A stretch of 64,000 nt of DNA from JANSYA01 sp965243385 (GCA_965243385.1 CBDEUV010000002.1:3658001-3722000); one strand, 5' to 3'; positions 33,044 through 42,590 are shown, counted from the first letter of the stretch. Numbers and translations: made by a program. The notes: generated by a model from the sequence alone, not told the origin.

Positions 33044-35806
33044 ATGTATCCCGAAGTGAACCCCGAAACCGCCGCTCCCCGCTCTCCGACATTGCTCTCA
33101 GACTACACGCCGCCGGCCTGGCAGGCGCCGGATCTCGCGCTTGAATTCGACCTGGATCCGGAACAAACGCGGGTTCGCGCCCGGGCGCGATTTTCGCGCA
33201 ATCCCGCCGCGACCGGGGATGCGCCGCTTATATTGAACGGCGAGTCCGGGGCCGTAAAGCTGCTTGCGATCGCCGTGGACGGTCGGGCCCTGGCTGCCGG
33301 CGAATACGAGATCGACGAAGCGCAGCACACTCTGACGCTTACGGGCGAGCTGCCCGACAGTTTCGAGCTGGAACTGGAAACGCAAATCGCGCCGGTCAAG
33401 AATACGGCGCTCGAAGGCCTGTATATGTCCGGCGGCAAATTTTGCACGCAATGCGAAGCGCAGGGTTTTCGCCGGATCGTGTATTTTCTGGATCGTCCCG
33501 ACGTGATGTCCCGTTACACGACTACGGTCATCGGCGAGAAATCGAAATACCCGGTGCTGCTTTCGAACGGGAACTCGATCGAACGCCAGGACCTGCCGAA
33601 CGGGCGACACAAAGTCGTATGGGAAGATCCTTTTCCGAAGCCGACCTATCTCTTCGCGCTGGTCGCGGGGGACCTCGGGCTGATCACAGACAGCTTTACG
33701 ACTCGTTCGGGTCGCGAGATTGCGCTCGAGATTTACGTCGACAAAGGAAACGAAGACCGCGCGGGATTCGCCATGCAGTCGCTGAAAGAGGCGATGGCCT
33801 GGGACGAGCAGACCTTCGGTTTAGAATACGATCTGGATATCTATATGATCGTCGCGGTCGACGATTTTAATATGGGCGCCATGGAGAACAAGGGCCTGAA
33901 CCTGTTCAATTCCAAGCTGGTGCTCGCGAATCCGCGCACCGCCACCGACGACGCCTTCGAATTTATTCAGGCGGTGATCGGCCACGAGTACTTTCACAAC
34001 TGGACGGGCAACCGGGTTACCTGCCGCGATTGGTTCCAGCTTACATTAAAAGAAGGACTGACCGTCTATCGCGATCAGCGTTTCACCGAAGACATGACCC
34101 ATCCGGCGATCAAGCGCATCAAAGACGTGACCCATTTGCGGGTACATCAATTTCCCGAAGACGCGGGCCCCATGTCGCATCCGATCCAGCCGAAGTCCTA
34201 TCTGGAAATCAATAATTTCTATACGCTGACCGTATACGAGAAAGGCGCTGAAGTCATTCGTATGATCGCGACCCTGATCGGCAAGCAGGCCTTTCGCCGC
34301 GGCATGGACGCGTACTTTGAACGCAACGATGGCAAGGCCGTTACCACTGAAGAATTCATCGCCGCGATGGAGGCCGGATCCGGTCGCGATTTAAAACTCT
34401 TTCGTCGGTGGTACGATCAGAACGGTACGCCGCAGATGACGGTGGCCGCCGAAGAATACGATCCCGGGGCGCGCGAATATCGCCTGACGCTCGAACAGGC
34501 GAATCCCATGTACCAAAAAAGCGTGGCCGCGCAGAAAGAGACGGGAGCCGCGGGGCCGGTCGGCGGCGACAGCGATTCCGAAGGTCCGCTCCTGTTGCCA
34601 GTGCGCGTGGCTCTGCTCGATAGTTCCGGTGCGGAGTTGCCCCTGGACTGCGTCGATCATGAGCCGGCGCCGGAAGTCGACAGCGCGACGACAATCACCT
34701 TGCCCTTCGGCGCAACGCGTTCGACCTTCGTATTTCGAGGCGTCGCCGAAAAGCCGGTGCTCTCGCTGCTGCGCGGATTCTCGGCGCCGGTGCAACTGCG
34801 ATACGATCGAGACCTCAACGAACTGGCCTTTTTATTCGCGCACGATACGGATCAGTTTTCGCGCTGGGACGCGGGCCAGCGCCTGATGAAGGCCGTGATC
34901 GACGAGAACCTCGCCGCGCTAGATTCCGGCGACGCGGAACCGCGGATCCAGCCATTGCTGCTGGAGGCCTTTCAGCTCTTGCTCTCGCAAAGCGATCTCG
35001 ATCCGGCCTATCTTTCGCTGGCCATGCAGCTGCCCTCCGAAACGGAGATCACTTCGCTTCAGAATCCCGCGCGCTATGAACGAACCCACGCGGCCCTCAA
35101 GCTGATCCGCCGCGCGCTGGCGACGGCCAATCGTGACCGTTTGATGCAATACTATGAGGAGCTGAGTCGCGACTCCCTCGCTTCCGGTGCTGAAGAAAAG
35201 CAGGGCGGGCGTGAAGCTATCGGCCGCCGGCGGCTCAAGAACCGCTGCTTGAGTTATCTGATGAGTCTGGAAGATCCGGAAGTGGCGCGCATGTGTTTCG
35301 CGCAGCAGCGGGAGGCACGGAATATGACCGACGAAACGACCGCGTTGTATTTGCTCGCGGACGGCGACGCGGCCGAACGCGAAGAGAGTCTGGCTTTGTT
35401 TTACGAACGCTGGCGGGGCGACGCGCTGGTAATCGATCACTGGTTCAGCGCCCAGGCGATGTCTTCGCGGGCAGACGCTCCCGCGCGTGTTCGCGAGCTG
35501 CTTGAGGATCCCGTCTTTACGATTAAGAATCCCAATAAAGTACGCGCTCTGATCGGAGCCTTCAGCCGCAACGGGCTGCGCTTTAATACCGCCGAAGGTT
35601 ACGCTTTCATCGCCGACGCGATCATCGAATTGGATCCGGTCAATCCCGGCATCGCCGCGCGTCTGGCGCGGGCCTTTAACGAGATCGGTCGACTGGAAGC
35701 ACCGCTGCAAAAGCTCGCGCGCACTGAATTGGAGCGAATTCTCGCGGGGCGAAAGCTTTCGAATGACGTATATGAGGTTGTTTCGCGTTCATTACAATTC
35801 GCCTGA
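33044..35806 (+). CDS. pepN: Aminopeptidase N (M1 family)
   Basis: This zinc aminopeptidase removes N-terminal residues from peptides. The exopeptidase motif GAMENKGLN and the zinc motif HEYFHNWTGN with the downstream glutamate in KEGLTVYRDQ are intact, and the helix-repeat C-terminal region is of the Escherichia coli PepN type rather than the eukaryote-like type. From the ATG at 33044 the product has 920 residues; a TTG at 33008 would add 12. Both are longer than the E. coli enzyme (870), by about 30 residues at the N-terminus. It is cytosolic, with no signal peptide. It is a single gene; the region before it, 32773-33043, is AT-rich and likely holds promoters for both it and the divergent lipoprotein gene. 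ATG versus TTG is not settled. Confidence 0.92.
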   Translation: MYPEVNPETAAPRSPTLLSDYTPPAWQAPDLALEFDLDPEQTRVRARARFSRNPAATGDAPLILNGESGAVKLLAIAVDGRALAAGEYEIDEAQHTLTLTGELPDSFELELETQIAPVKNTALEGLYMSGGKFCTQCEAQGFRRIVYFLDRPDVMSRYTTTVIGEKSKYPVLLSNGNSIERQDLPNGRHKVVWEDPFPKPTYLFALVAGDLGLITDSFTTRSGREIALEIYVDKGNEDRAGFAMQSLKEAMAWDEQTFGLEYDLDIYMIVAVDDFNMGAMENKGLNLFNSKLVLANPRTATDDAFEFIQAVIGHEYFHNWTGNRVTCRDWFQLTLKEGLTVYRDQRFTEDMTHPAIKRIKDVTHLRVHQFPEDAGPMSHPIQPKSYLEINNFYTLTVYEKGAEVIRMIATLIGKQAFRRGMDAYFERNDGKAVTTEEFIAAMEAGSGRDLKLFRRWYDQNGTPQMTVAAEEYDPGAREYRLTLEQANPMYQKSVAAQKETGAAGPVGGDSDSEGPLLLPVRVALLDSSGAELPLDCVDHEPAPEVDSATTITLPFGATRSTFVFRGVAEKPVLSLLRGFSAPVQLRYDRDLNELAFLFAHDTDQFSRWDAGQRLMKAVIDENLAALDSGDAEPRIQPLLLEAFQLLLSQSDLDPAYLSLAMQLPSETEITSLQNPARYERTHAALKLIRRALATANRDRLMQYYEELSRDSLASGAEEKQGGREAIGRRRLKNRCLSYLMSLEDPEVARMCFAQQREARNMTDETTALYLLADGDAAEREESLALFYERWRGDALVIDHWFSAQAMSSRADAPARVRELLEDPVFTIKNPNKVRALIGAFSRNGLRFNTAEGYAFIADAIIELDPVNPGIAARLARAFNEIGRLEAPLQKLARTELERILAGRKLSNDVYEVVSRSLQFA

Positions 35807-35809
35807 GCC

Positions 35810-35844
35810 CTTTGATTAACATGGTTGATTATTATAAATCAAAG
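35810..35844. other. AT-rich stem-loop after pepN
   Basis: CTTTGATT (35810-35817) and AATCAAAG (35837-35844) pair perfectly around a 19-base loop, starting three bases after the pepN stop. It may weakly end pepN transcription or be an operator for the next small gene; neither is shown. Confidence 0.35.
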
Positions 35845-35973
35845 AAGGCCGATTCCAAACCGAAGCGTGCTACGATCGGTTAATGCAACACGTAAATATA
35901 TTAAGCGATCGCAGCGCGCGCTCGTTCAAAAATTCTGACTGACAGATTTAATGTGTTAGTTTAGTCGTGTCCC

Positions 35974-36183
35974 ATGGCATCGAGGAATACATCGAATTCA
36001 CCGCGCCGCGGCCAACCTCCGCTGTATCCGGGCGATCCTCTGCGTTCCACGAACGTAAATTTGCCGAGCTCGTTTTACCGCCGCATCGATCGGCTGGTAA
36101 AAAAAGGCGTATTCAATAAGCCTTCGCAGGCCATCCGCAACGCGATCGACGCCGGGCTGAAATCATTCGAAAAACAATCCTGA
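35974..36183 (+). CDS. Small ribbon-helix-helix protein
   Basis: The 69-residue product has a polar N-terminal tail of about 28 residues, then the ribbon-helix-helix pattern: strand TNVNLPSSF, helix YRRIDRLVKKG, turn, and helix KPSQAIRNAIDAGLKSF. This is the fold of CopG/Arc/MetJ-type DNA-binding proteins and antitoxins, which act as dimers with the strand in the major groove. No toxin gene adjoins it: the next gene is a large membrane protein, so a solitary regulator is likelier than an antitoxin. The leader is AT-rich (35870-35960), giving room for a promoter, but no clear ribosome site is seen before the ATG. Confidence 0.7.
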   Translation: MASRNTSNSPRRGQPPLYPGDPLRSTNVNLPSSFYRRIDRLVKKGVFNKPSQAIRNAIDAGLKSFEKQS

Positions 36184-36371
36184 TACCGGGCGGAGTTATA
36201 GAGTCCGCCTGTCCGTTCCCGTGTCTCTTTCGCGTCTGCGTTTCACATAGTTACTCATAACGCCCGCGGATGTTGAGCTATCCTCAGAATTCGCTATAAA
36301 AAATCGTCTCGCATCATTCGGGATTCGATCTTTGCTTTCATTCGCGCTCCTTTTACGCTTAGAATTCGCGA

Positions 36372-38300
36372 ATGCTTCATAATCGTCCGGGCTTCGCTTC
36401 GACTTTCCAGGTCGCGAGCATCTCTCTCCGAGTATTGTGTACGTTTTTCGCATCGCGATTCTTTGCGTTGCTGTTGCTTACAACCCTGTTCTTGCTGGCG
36501 ACCGGCTCGCCAGGCGCGCAGACTCCGAATGCGGAAGAGCGCGCCCCCGCGCCCGGCGCGGAGAGTTCTCCGCGCAGCCCGATCGAAATTCTGGACGTGG
36601 CCCGGACCGAATCCGGTGAAAAATACGTGGTTTTTTCGGTGAAGGCGAGCGGTCTCGGGCCTCTGAGTAATTTCTGGAATATCGTAAACCCGGAAGAGGC
36701 CGGCGACCGGGACGGAACGACCGCGAATTCGAATTCCAGAAGCGCTCCGGCCCCCGGCGCGGAGGCCGCGGGCGAGAAGCAGACGGCCCGCGGGCGCGAT
36801 GCAGCAGCCGCGGCTTTAGAGGGCGAACTGCTCGTAAGCGCCGGCGCGATCCCCGTCAGCATCGTGCGCAACAGTCTGAACATCGGCCCCCGGGGCGCCG
36901 TGGTTTTCGATATCCAGCTGACCCGTCCCGACCGGCGCGGCGCGGGTGCCGCAAAAAATCTGGAGGCGAAGCTGGTGCTCGCGCACACCGATCGCAAGAG
37001 CACGCCGTATACGATTCGCATTCCAGGGCGAGAAGCGGAACTCGCCGGACCGGGCGAGCAGCCGCTGATCCTGCGCATCGGGCCGGCCGGCGGAACCATC
37101 GGCGACACCATTACCATTACGGGCCGCAACTTCGGCGGCGATATCGACGAAATTCAGATTCGCCTGGAAGATCAATTCGGCAAGAAGGCCGTCGAATCCG
37201 GCAGCCCGGAAAGCCGGCACGAGTTTCGCCTGATCACCTGGGTGGAGCCGTTTTATCTTTCGCCGGTCTTAAACAGCCAGTCCGAACAGGAGTTGCGTTT
37301 TACCGTGCCGCCTGGTTATCCCGATCTTTCCGGAGATCAATTCCTTTCGAATCAAATCAGTATCAGCGTGACCCGCGGCGGTCGCAAATCGAATCGTCTG
37401 CCCCTGGCCGTCGCGCGCGACGACTGGCGATTTAAGTCCGCCTGCATCAGCGTCGTGTTAATGATCTTTCTTTTGATACTCGTATTCGTAACGGCCCGCA
37501 GTCGCGCGTTTTTGCATACGATGGTGCTCGACGGTAATACGAATACCTACAGTCTTTCGCGCTGCCAGGCTCTGTTCTGGACTCTGATCCTGGGCGGCAG
37601 CTACGTGTACATGACCATCGGCGCCGGTTTGATTCTGGGCGGCGGAGTGATTCCCGATTTTAATTCGTCGCTGCTGGTGCTGATGGGCATCAGCTACGGC
37701 GGCCTCTTGAGTTCGGCGGCGGCCAGTACGCGCTATCCGAAAAACGAATTAAACCATCATCCCGTGCGTTTGAGTAATCTGTACGCGGAAGGCGGCAAAA
37801 TCAGCGTGCCGCGTTTGCAGCTATTGATCTTCACCATTATATCAGCGGTAGTGTACATGTACATTCTCTATACCGCTGATATTATCGCGACCGGTCTGCC
37901 GGACGTGCCGCCGACCCTGCTCGGTTTGATGGGGATCAGCCAGAGCGGATACCTGGGCGATAAGGTGCTGGGCGGGCGATTCTCGGTGAGTTATGTGCTG
38001 CCGCCGAGGGTGGCGCTGAATACGCCCGACCTCAGCCTGACGCTGCTGGGTACCGGATTTCAACCCAACACCAACGTGATGATCGAAGGCGTGGGCGAGC
38101 CGATTCGCGCGAATTTTTTAAACGCGAACAGTCTGGCGGTGCCCCTGCCGCCGCTGGCGACGCCCGGGCCCCGTCAAATTGTGCTGGTGCCGCCGACGGG
38201 CGCCAGCGTGACCCTGGAAGGAATGTTCACGGCCGATGACGGCGCGGCGGACGCGGAGTCCGCAACGTCGCCGCCGGCCGGCAGTGCGCGGGAGGTTTAG
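36372..38300 (+). CDS. Exported IPT/TIG-domain membrane protein with duplicated transmembrane module
   Basis: The 642-residue product starts with a signal-anchor (about 22-50). About 60-235 is a proline/alanine-rich beta region. An IPT/TIG immunoglobulin-like domain begins near 236 (LRIGPAGGTIGDTITITGRN). A membrane helix at about 357-377 follows. Then come two copies of one two-helix module: YSLSRCQALFWTLIL...LLVLMGIS (about 392-455) and VPRLQLLIFTIIS...LLGLMGIS (about 477-540). A second TIG-like domain ends the protein (about 553-625). The RxQxxxxT...LMGIS module occurs singly in other bacterial membrane proteins of unknown role. The doubled form, with both TIG domains, would place binding domains outside the inner membrane. 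Function is not known. Its stop is ten bases from the convergent DUF4332 gene. Confidence 0.7.
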   Translation: MLHNRPGFASTFQVASISLRVLCTFFASRFFALLLLTTLFLLATGSPGAQTPNAEERAPAPGAESSPRSPIEILDVARTESGEKYVVFSVKASGLGPLSNFWNIVNPEEAGDRDGTTANSNSRSAPAPGAEAAGEKQTARGRDAAAAALEGELLVSAGAIPVSIVRNSLNIGPRGAVVFDIQLTRPDRRGAGAAKNLEAKLVLAHTDRKSTPYTIRIPGREAELAGPGEQPLILRIGPAGGTIGDTITITGRNFGGDIDEIQIRLEDQFGKKAVESGSPESRHEFRLITWVEPFYLSPVLNSQSEQELRFTVPPGYPDLSGDQFLSNQISISVTRGGRKSNRLPLAVARDDWRFKSACISVVLMIFLLILVFVTARSRAFLHTMVLDGNTNTYSLSRCQALFWTLILGGSYVYMTIGAGLILGGGVIPDFNSSLLVLMGISYGGLLSSAAASTRYPKNELNHHPVRLSNLYAEGGKISVPRLQLLIFTIISAVVYMYILYTADIIATGLPDVPPTLLGLMGISQSGYLGDKVLGGRFSVSYVLPPRVALNTPDLSLTLLGTGFQPNTNVMIEGVGEPIRANFLNANSLAVPLPPLATPGPRQIVLVPPTGASVTLEGMFTADDGAADAESATSPPAGSAREV

Positions 38301-38310
38301 TACTTCGCGA

Positions 38311-38715
38311 TCAGTACTTAATTACGCGCGGGAGCTTTTTGGCGGAGGCGATCCAGCCGGCCACGCGCTTTTCGCCCGGCATTTGCCGCACGAGTTTCTT
38401 TTTCGTGTTGGTTTTTTCGAGCATTTCGTAGAGCGATTTGGCGTTGCGCTGGGCCAGTTCCGGCACCGTGTCCACGCCGGCTTCTTCGAGCAGATCCGCG
38501 TATTCTTCACCGATTCCATTCACGCGGAATAGATCCACGTGATTGATCCATTCGAGCAGCAGTTTCGCGCTTACGCCGGACTCTTTCGCCAGTTCTTTGC
38601 GGCCCTGAGGGGTTGCGCCTTTGGTTAACAGCGCGCCGGTCGTCTTTACGCCGACTTTCGACAGCTGGGCCGCGTACTTTGGGCCGATTCCTTCTACTTT
38701 TTCGAGATTCGCCAT
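38311..38715 (-). CDS. DUF4332 helix-hairpin-helix protein
   Basis: The 134-residue product consists of two helix-hairpin-helix repeats: VEGIGPKYAAQLSKVGV near residue 6 and VNGIGEEYADLLEEAGV near 66. This is the DUF4332 architecture, in which paired GIG turns normally contact the DNA or RNA backbone without sequence specificity. The role of the family is unknown; a nucleic-acid-binding function is reasonable. A GGAG-like site lies upstream of the ATG (reverse of 38716-38730). No operon partner is evident: the next minus-strand gene, DUF937, is over 100 bases upstream and has its own strong ribosome site. Confidence 0.8.
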   Translation of the reverse strand: MANLEKVEGIGPKYAAQLSKVGVKTTGALLTKGATPQGRKELAKESGVSAKLLLEWINHVDLFRVNGIGEEYADLLEEAGVDTVPELAQRNAKSLYEMLEKTNTKKKLVRQMPGEKRVAGWIASAKKLPRVIKY

Positions 38716-38824
38716 CTATAGGACTCCTGAGTTGATTAGAGGTTATTGAGCAGCGCCGCGTCTCTCGCCGGATGTGCGGCGGACGCGACGTTGTATTCAG
38801 CAAATGCGTTTTGGTCAGCGACGA

Positions 38825-39415
38825 TTATTTCAGAAAGCTGCCCAGCAGCTTGCCGCCGATGTTCACGAGGTCGTCGCTGATGTCGCCGTCGTTGTCCGTG
38901 TCGAGCAGTTGACCGAGAACGCCCATCGCGTCCGGATCTTTGCTGGCCACGGAGTCTTTTTCCTGGCCGAGGAAATCGGAGAGCGCGGAAGCGTCCAGAC
39001 CCTGTTCGGCCTTAATCTTGCCCACGGCGCCCAGTACGACCGGCGCGAGCGCCGCCAGAGCCGTCGACACCTGAGCGGAATCGAGTCCCGTGGCTTTACT
39101 GAGACCGGACGATACTACGTTTTGCTGCCCGCCCAAAACGTGTCCGAGAATCGCCGCGCCGTCGCCGAAGTCGCCGCCGCCGAGAAAGCCGCTGACGTCG
39201 TTCAGAATCGAACCGTCGTGCTTCTTTTCAAGTGCGCCCGCGAGCGCTTCCGCGCCGCCTCCGCTGGCGTTCTTCGCTAACGCCTGAACGAGCAACGGTA
39301 GCGCGCCGGAAACAACCGACGCCGCCTGGCCCTGATCGATTCCCAGCTGTCCGCCGAGTTGTTCGATTGCGCTCTGGCCTAATTGACCCTGTAATAAATC
39401 CAAAATACCTGACAT
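38825..39415 (-). CDS. DUF937 (YidB-like) family protein
   Basis: The start at 39415 is fixed by a near-perfect ribosome site, AGGAGGG, with ideal spacing; 196 residues result. The sequence is Ala/Gly/Leu-rich and has two DUF937-like halves: an N-terminal helix set beginning GILDLLQGQLGQSAI, with SVVSGALPLLVQALAKNA, and a related LAALAPVVLGAVGKIK region. The C-terminus has an EF-hand-like loop, DTDNDGDISDDL, that could bind calcium. No signal peptide is seen. YidB-like proteins are widespread, with no proven role. It is a monocistronic gene, divergent from the DUF4139 remnant. Confidence 0.85.
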   Translation of the reverse strand: MSGILDLLQGQLGQSAIEQLGGQLGIDQGQAASVVSGALPLLVQALAKNASGGGAEALAGALEKKHDGSILNDVSGFLGGGDFGDGAAILGHVLGGQQNVVSSGLSKATGLDSAQVSTALAALAPVVLGAVGKIKAEQGLDASALSDFLGQEKDSVASKDPDAMGVLGQLLDTDNDGDISDDLVNIGGKLLGSFLK

Positions 39416-39612
39416 GCAAGCCCTCCTGACAGGAGGCATTGGCCACCGGGTTCTGGCTGTGTTTCAAGGTTTTTTTAATCCACTGCAAACAAAAAATATT
39501 TTTCTCATCGTTAGCTAACTCGCGGCCGCTTTGCGAGAGAATGCGCCGTCGATTCTTACGAACGCGCGAATGTTTGCTGGACGACGCCGCTGCGAAATCA
39601 GTAAAGAGAGAC

Positions 39613-39978
39613 ATGGCTGAAGCTGATGTCGCCGTTATCCGGCACGTAACTCTCTACAAACACGGGGTAGGTTTCTTCAAGCGCGAGGCGCAGGTCGAGG
39701 GCGATAGCCTGATTGAGCTGCAGGGCTGGGCGTTGATCGATAATACTCACGACGAGGACTGGGTCGACGCGCCGGTAGGCGTCACGGGCGGGGAGCTGGA
39801 CGGCGGCAACGCCTGCGTCTACCACCTCGAACATCCCGTACGCGGTCGACCTGGGCTGGCCGCCGTGGACTCCGACGAAGCGGTGCGTTTTGTAGTTCGC
39901 GAGACCGGTTCGTATACGGACGAAGAAGATCTGCGCCAGCGTTATTTGAATCAGTTTCGGGCGGACGAGGATCCCTGA
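39613..39978 (+). pseudogene. DUF4139-type protein remnant with internal deletion
   Basis: From the ATG at 39613, after an AAAGAGAG site, 121 residues are encoded. The N-terminus, IRHVTLYKHGVGFFKREAQV, is that of DUF4139-type proteins (usually around 600 residues), where it is followed by a long unrelated stretch. Here it runs directly into LQGWALIDNTHDEDWVDAPV, which in full-length proteins lies in the DUF4139 domain itself. The C-terminal part of that domain is missing. The most likely history is an internal deletion that kept the reading frame, with a shortened end. Recall of the family, not alignment, supports this. The gene may still be translated as a short protein; its stop is 16 bases from the convergent TauE/SafE gene. 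Confidence 0.5.
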
Positions 39979-39994
39979 GCCGCGAAATGTTCGT

Positions 39995-40939
39995 CTAAAA
40001 TAATTTCAGCGCGATATAGGCCGCGACGATCGCGAGCTGGGTGCAGCCGAGAATCAAGAGCAGGCGGCCCGGCGCCAGCTGAATGGCGAAACGTGCGCCC
40101 GACTGCGCGCCGATCACGCTGCCGAGCGCGATACACAGGCTCAGGCCGAGATAGATATTGCCTGCCAGGGCGTAGTGGATTGTGGTCAGCACCGAGGTCA
40201 CCAGAATGCAGAAGAACGACGTGGCCACGGCTTCGGCGGGTTCGAATTTGAGCGCGAAGACGAAGTACGGCACGGCGAAGACTCCACCTCCGACGCCCAG
40301 GAGCACAGAAAACACGCCGAAGAGGCAGCCCACCAGCAGGGTCGCCACCGGCCGCCGTCGAATGCGACGCGCGCGTTCCGCCTGGAGCGAATCGGATGTC
40401 GCGGTACCGGTGTTTGTGGAGCGCGCTTTCTCCCCCGATTGCTTCGGCTGCGCGTCGGCGTGTGTCGCGCGATAGCGAAAGGATCGCACTACGTTATAAA
40501 CGCCGACCAGGCCGAGAAAGAGCCCGAAGCACAGTAGCAATACGAAATCCGCCAGGTTCAGGCCGGCGAAGAACGGGGTCTCGCCCGTAGTCGCCGAGCC
40601 CCGGAGGCTGCCGAAGCTCAGAGCGACGATCTGCGAGGCGGGGATCGCGCCGATTAAGAGCAGCAGGCCTTCGCGGTACAGAATCTTCTTTTCACGCGCG
40701 TACGTTACAATACCCGAAAGGCTCATGAAGGCGATCTGGCCCATCGAAGAGGCGACGGCCAGCGGCGCCGGCAATTGCAGCACCGAATGAAAAAAGGGCG
40801 TAACCACGAAGCCGCCGCCGATGCCGAACATGGCTGAAACGAATCCGACGAAGAGACCGAGCGTAAAACATACCGGGACGCCGATCGCGAGCGTTCCGAA
40901 GGCGGTCGAAAGCGGCGAAAGATCGAAGAGAATGTCCAT
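39995..40939 (-). CDS. TauE/SafE family sulfite/sulfur-compound exporter-like permease
   Basis: This 314-residue inner-membrane protein has about eight hydrophobic helices in two halves. Each half holds the family's glycine-rich turn: GFVSAMFGIGGGFVVTPFF near residue 33 and FGVFSVLLGVGGGVFAVPYF near 210. A charged, Arg-rich loop (about 155-195) separates them. TauE/SafE proteins are proposed to move sulfite, sulfoacetate or other organosulfur anions across the inner membrane. Nothing near it indicates the substrate. It is divergent from the histidine kinase gene, with about 75 bases between them, which could matter for regulation, but no link is proven. Confidence 0.85.
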   Translation of the reverse strand: MDILFDLSPLSTAFGTLAIGVPVCFTLGLFVGFVSAMFGIGGGFVVTPFFHSVLQLPAPLAVASSMGQIAFMSLSGIVTYAREKKILYREGLLLLIGAIPASQIVALSFGSLRGSATTGETPFFAGLNLADFVLLLCFGLFLGLVGVYNVVRSFRYRATHADAQPKQSGEKARSTNTGTATSDSLQAERARRIRRRPVATLLVGCLFGVFSVLLGVGGGVFAVPYFVFALKFEPAEAVATSFFCILVTSVLTTIHYALAGNIYLGLSLCIALGSVIGAQSGARFAIQLAPGRLLLILGCTQLAIVAAYIALKLF

Positions 40940-41013
40940 GCGAAAAAGAGCGATCGGAGCCCGGTCGCCGGCGGAAAGCTTGACGCCGCGATCGTGATCG
41001 GGGACACATTGTC

Positions 41014-42450
41014 ATGGCTCGGTCTTCGCGACCAGGGATTTCCGCCGCGCTGCGTCGTCTCTGGCGCCGTAATTTTCGTTTCGCTTTGCGCCAGTATCGG
41101 AAAGCGCGCCGCCTGCTCGCGCGCAACGCGGGACGAAACTACGGCCGTGATTTCCATCGCACGGCGTACATCGAAGTGCATACCGTTTTACGGTATGTGT
41201 ATTTGATCCTGCCGATTCTGTACATTCCTTTCACCATTTACGACATTGTCGCTTTTCCGATGGGCTGGAGCCCCGACGCGCGTATGCTGTATTTCGACGG
41301 CTCGCTGTACACGGTCATGTTCGGAATGGTCGCTATCTTCGGGGCGACCCGGGCGAATCGCGTTTCGTTGACGGTGCTTCGCGTGCAATGCACGCTGGGC
41401 GTTGGTTTCTTCGCGCTTGGCGCTACGGCCGCGACGATCCTGTTATTCGGCCCGGTCCACGATCTTTCGCTTTTTACGGGCGTCATGCTCGCGATCGCTA
41501 TCCTCTTTCGCTTTCCGGACTACACAAAATACGGGATCTTCGCCGTCAATTACGCCATACTGTACGTGTTCTTCTGGATCGAAGGCGTCGATCACCCCGT
41601 GCTGCTGCAGAATCCGATTTTTATTCTGTGTATCATCGTGCTTTTCGATCGGGTTACTTTTTATTCGATGAGCAACAGCTATTTCAGGAATCAGCGCATT
41701 CTGAAACTGAATCGCCTGATTCTGGAAGAGGATCGCAACAAAAGCGAAATGATCAGCATCGCCATTCACGATCTGAAAAGCCCGCTGACCGGAATCATGA
41801 GCGTAAGCACCTTATTGCGCGAAAGCCCGGACGGATTTTCCGCGAATGAACGCGACGAGATTCTCGGCGAAGTACAGGAGTCCACCCGCGGTATTCTGGG
41901 GCACATCGAAGACCTGGTGGATATCGCGCGTTCCGGCATCGGCGGGATTTCGTTGTTTTACGAGAATTTCGACGCCCGCGAGCTAATGTACAGCACTGTG
42001 CAAAATTTTAACTATCAGGCGTCGCTGAAACACATTCACGTCTACACGCGTTTCGCCGACGGCCCCGCGGAGATTCACAGCGACCGGCGCGCGATCGCGG
42101 GAATCTTCGAGAACCTGGTTTCCAATGCGATCAAATATACGCCGCCCGGCGGTAGTGTGCTCCTGCAATCTCGCTATCGGCGACCCGGAACGATTACCAT
42201 CGACATCTGCGACGAGGGGCCCGGCTTTACAGCGGACGATCGCTCGCGATTATTTCGGCGCTTTAGCCGGCTTTCGGCGCGGCCTACGGGCGGCGAATCT
42301 TCGAGCGGTATCGGTTTGTTTACGGTCTATAAGCTGGCCCAGGCTCTGGACGGCGTGGAAGTCCATCTGGCGAATACGAACGAAGACGAAGATACAACGG
42401 GAAGCAAATTCAGCGTCTCGATCCCGCTGACCGAGAGCGGCGGACAATAG
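41014..42450 (+). CDS. Membrane sensor histidine kinase
   Basis: The 478-residue product begins with an Arg-rich cytosolic tail (about 1-60), then about six hydrophobic segments (60-225) without a large periplasmic domain. The HisKA helix holds IAIHDLKSPLTGI with the phospho-acceptor His252. The ATPase part has the N-box ENLVSNAIKYTPPGG, the G1 box DICDEGPGF and the G2 box SSGIGLFTVYKL, all intact. It therefore should autophosphorylate and pass the phosphate on to a response regulator, but no cognate regulator adjoins; the nearest, the LytTR protein at 44993-45769, is a different strand and operon. The signal is likely sensed in or near the membrane. A two-way terminator candidate follows the stop. 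Confidence 0.9.
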   Translation: MARSSRPGISAALRRLWRRNFRFALRQYRKARRLLARNAGRNYGRDFHRTAYIEVHTVLRYVYLILPILYIPFTIYDIVAFPMGWSPDARMLYFDGSLYTVMFGMVAIFGATRANRVSLTVLRVQCTLGVGFFALGATAATILLFGPVHDLSLFTGVMLAIAILFRFPDYTKYGIFAVNYAILYVFFWIEGVDHPVLLQNPIFILCIIVLFDRVTFYSMSNSYFRNQRILKLNRLILEEDRNKSEMISIAIHDLKSPLTGIMSVSTLLRESPDGFSANERDEILGEVQESTRGILGHIEDLVDIARSGIGGISLFYENFDARELMYSTVQNFNYQASLKHIHVYTRFADGPAEIHSDRRAIAGIFENLVSNAIKYTPPGGSVLLQSRYRRPGTITIDICDEGPGFTADDRSRLFRRFSRLSARPTGGESSSGIGLFTVYKLAQALDGVEVHLANTNEDEDTTGSKFSVSIPLTESGGQ

Positions 42451-42497
42451 AAAACGGCCGCCGGAATCTTTCGATTCGCAGACGGCCGCTCGTTTTC
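42450..42497. terminator. Two-way terminator candidate between convergent genes
   Basis: GAAAACG (42450-42456) and CGTTTTC (42491-42497) frame a smaller GCCG/CGGC and GAATC/GATTC stem. Each strand thus ends in a TTTT run. It lies between the convergent kinase and hydrolase genes, where a shared terminator is expected. Confidence 0.5.
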
Positions 42498-42590
42498 GTC
42501 CGGCTCGCTTTCGCGCGATCCGGACGAATTCTAATTGGACCTTTCTATATTCGGTCGGAGCCCTTCACAGACCGCCGACCGTTTCATCGA

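Noticed and set aside
35974..36183. Toxin-antitoxin pair based on the ribbon-helix-helix protein
   Set aside because: No RelE/ParE/VapC-sized partner gene lies on either side.
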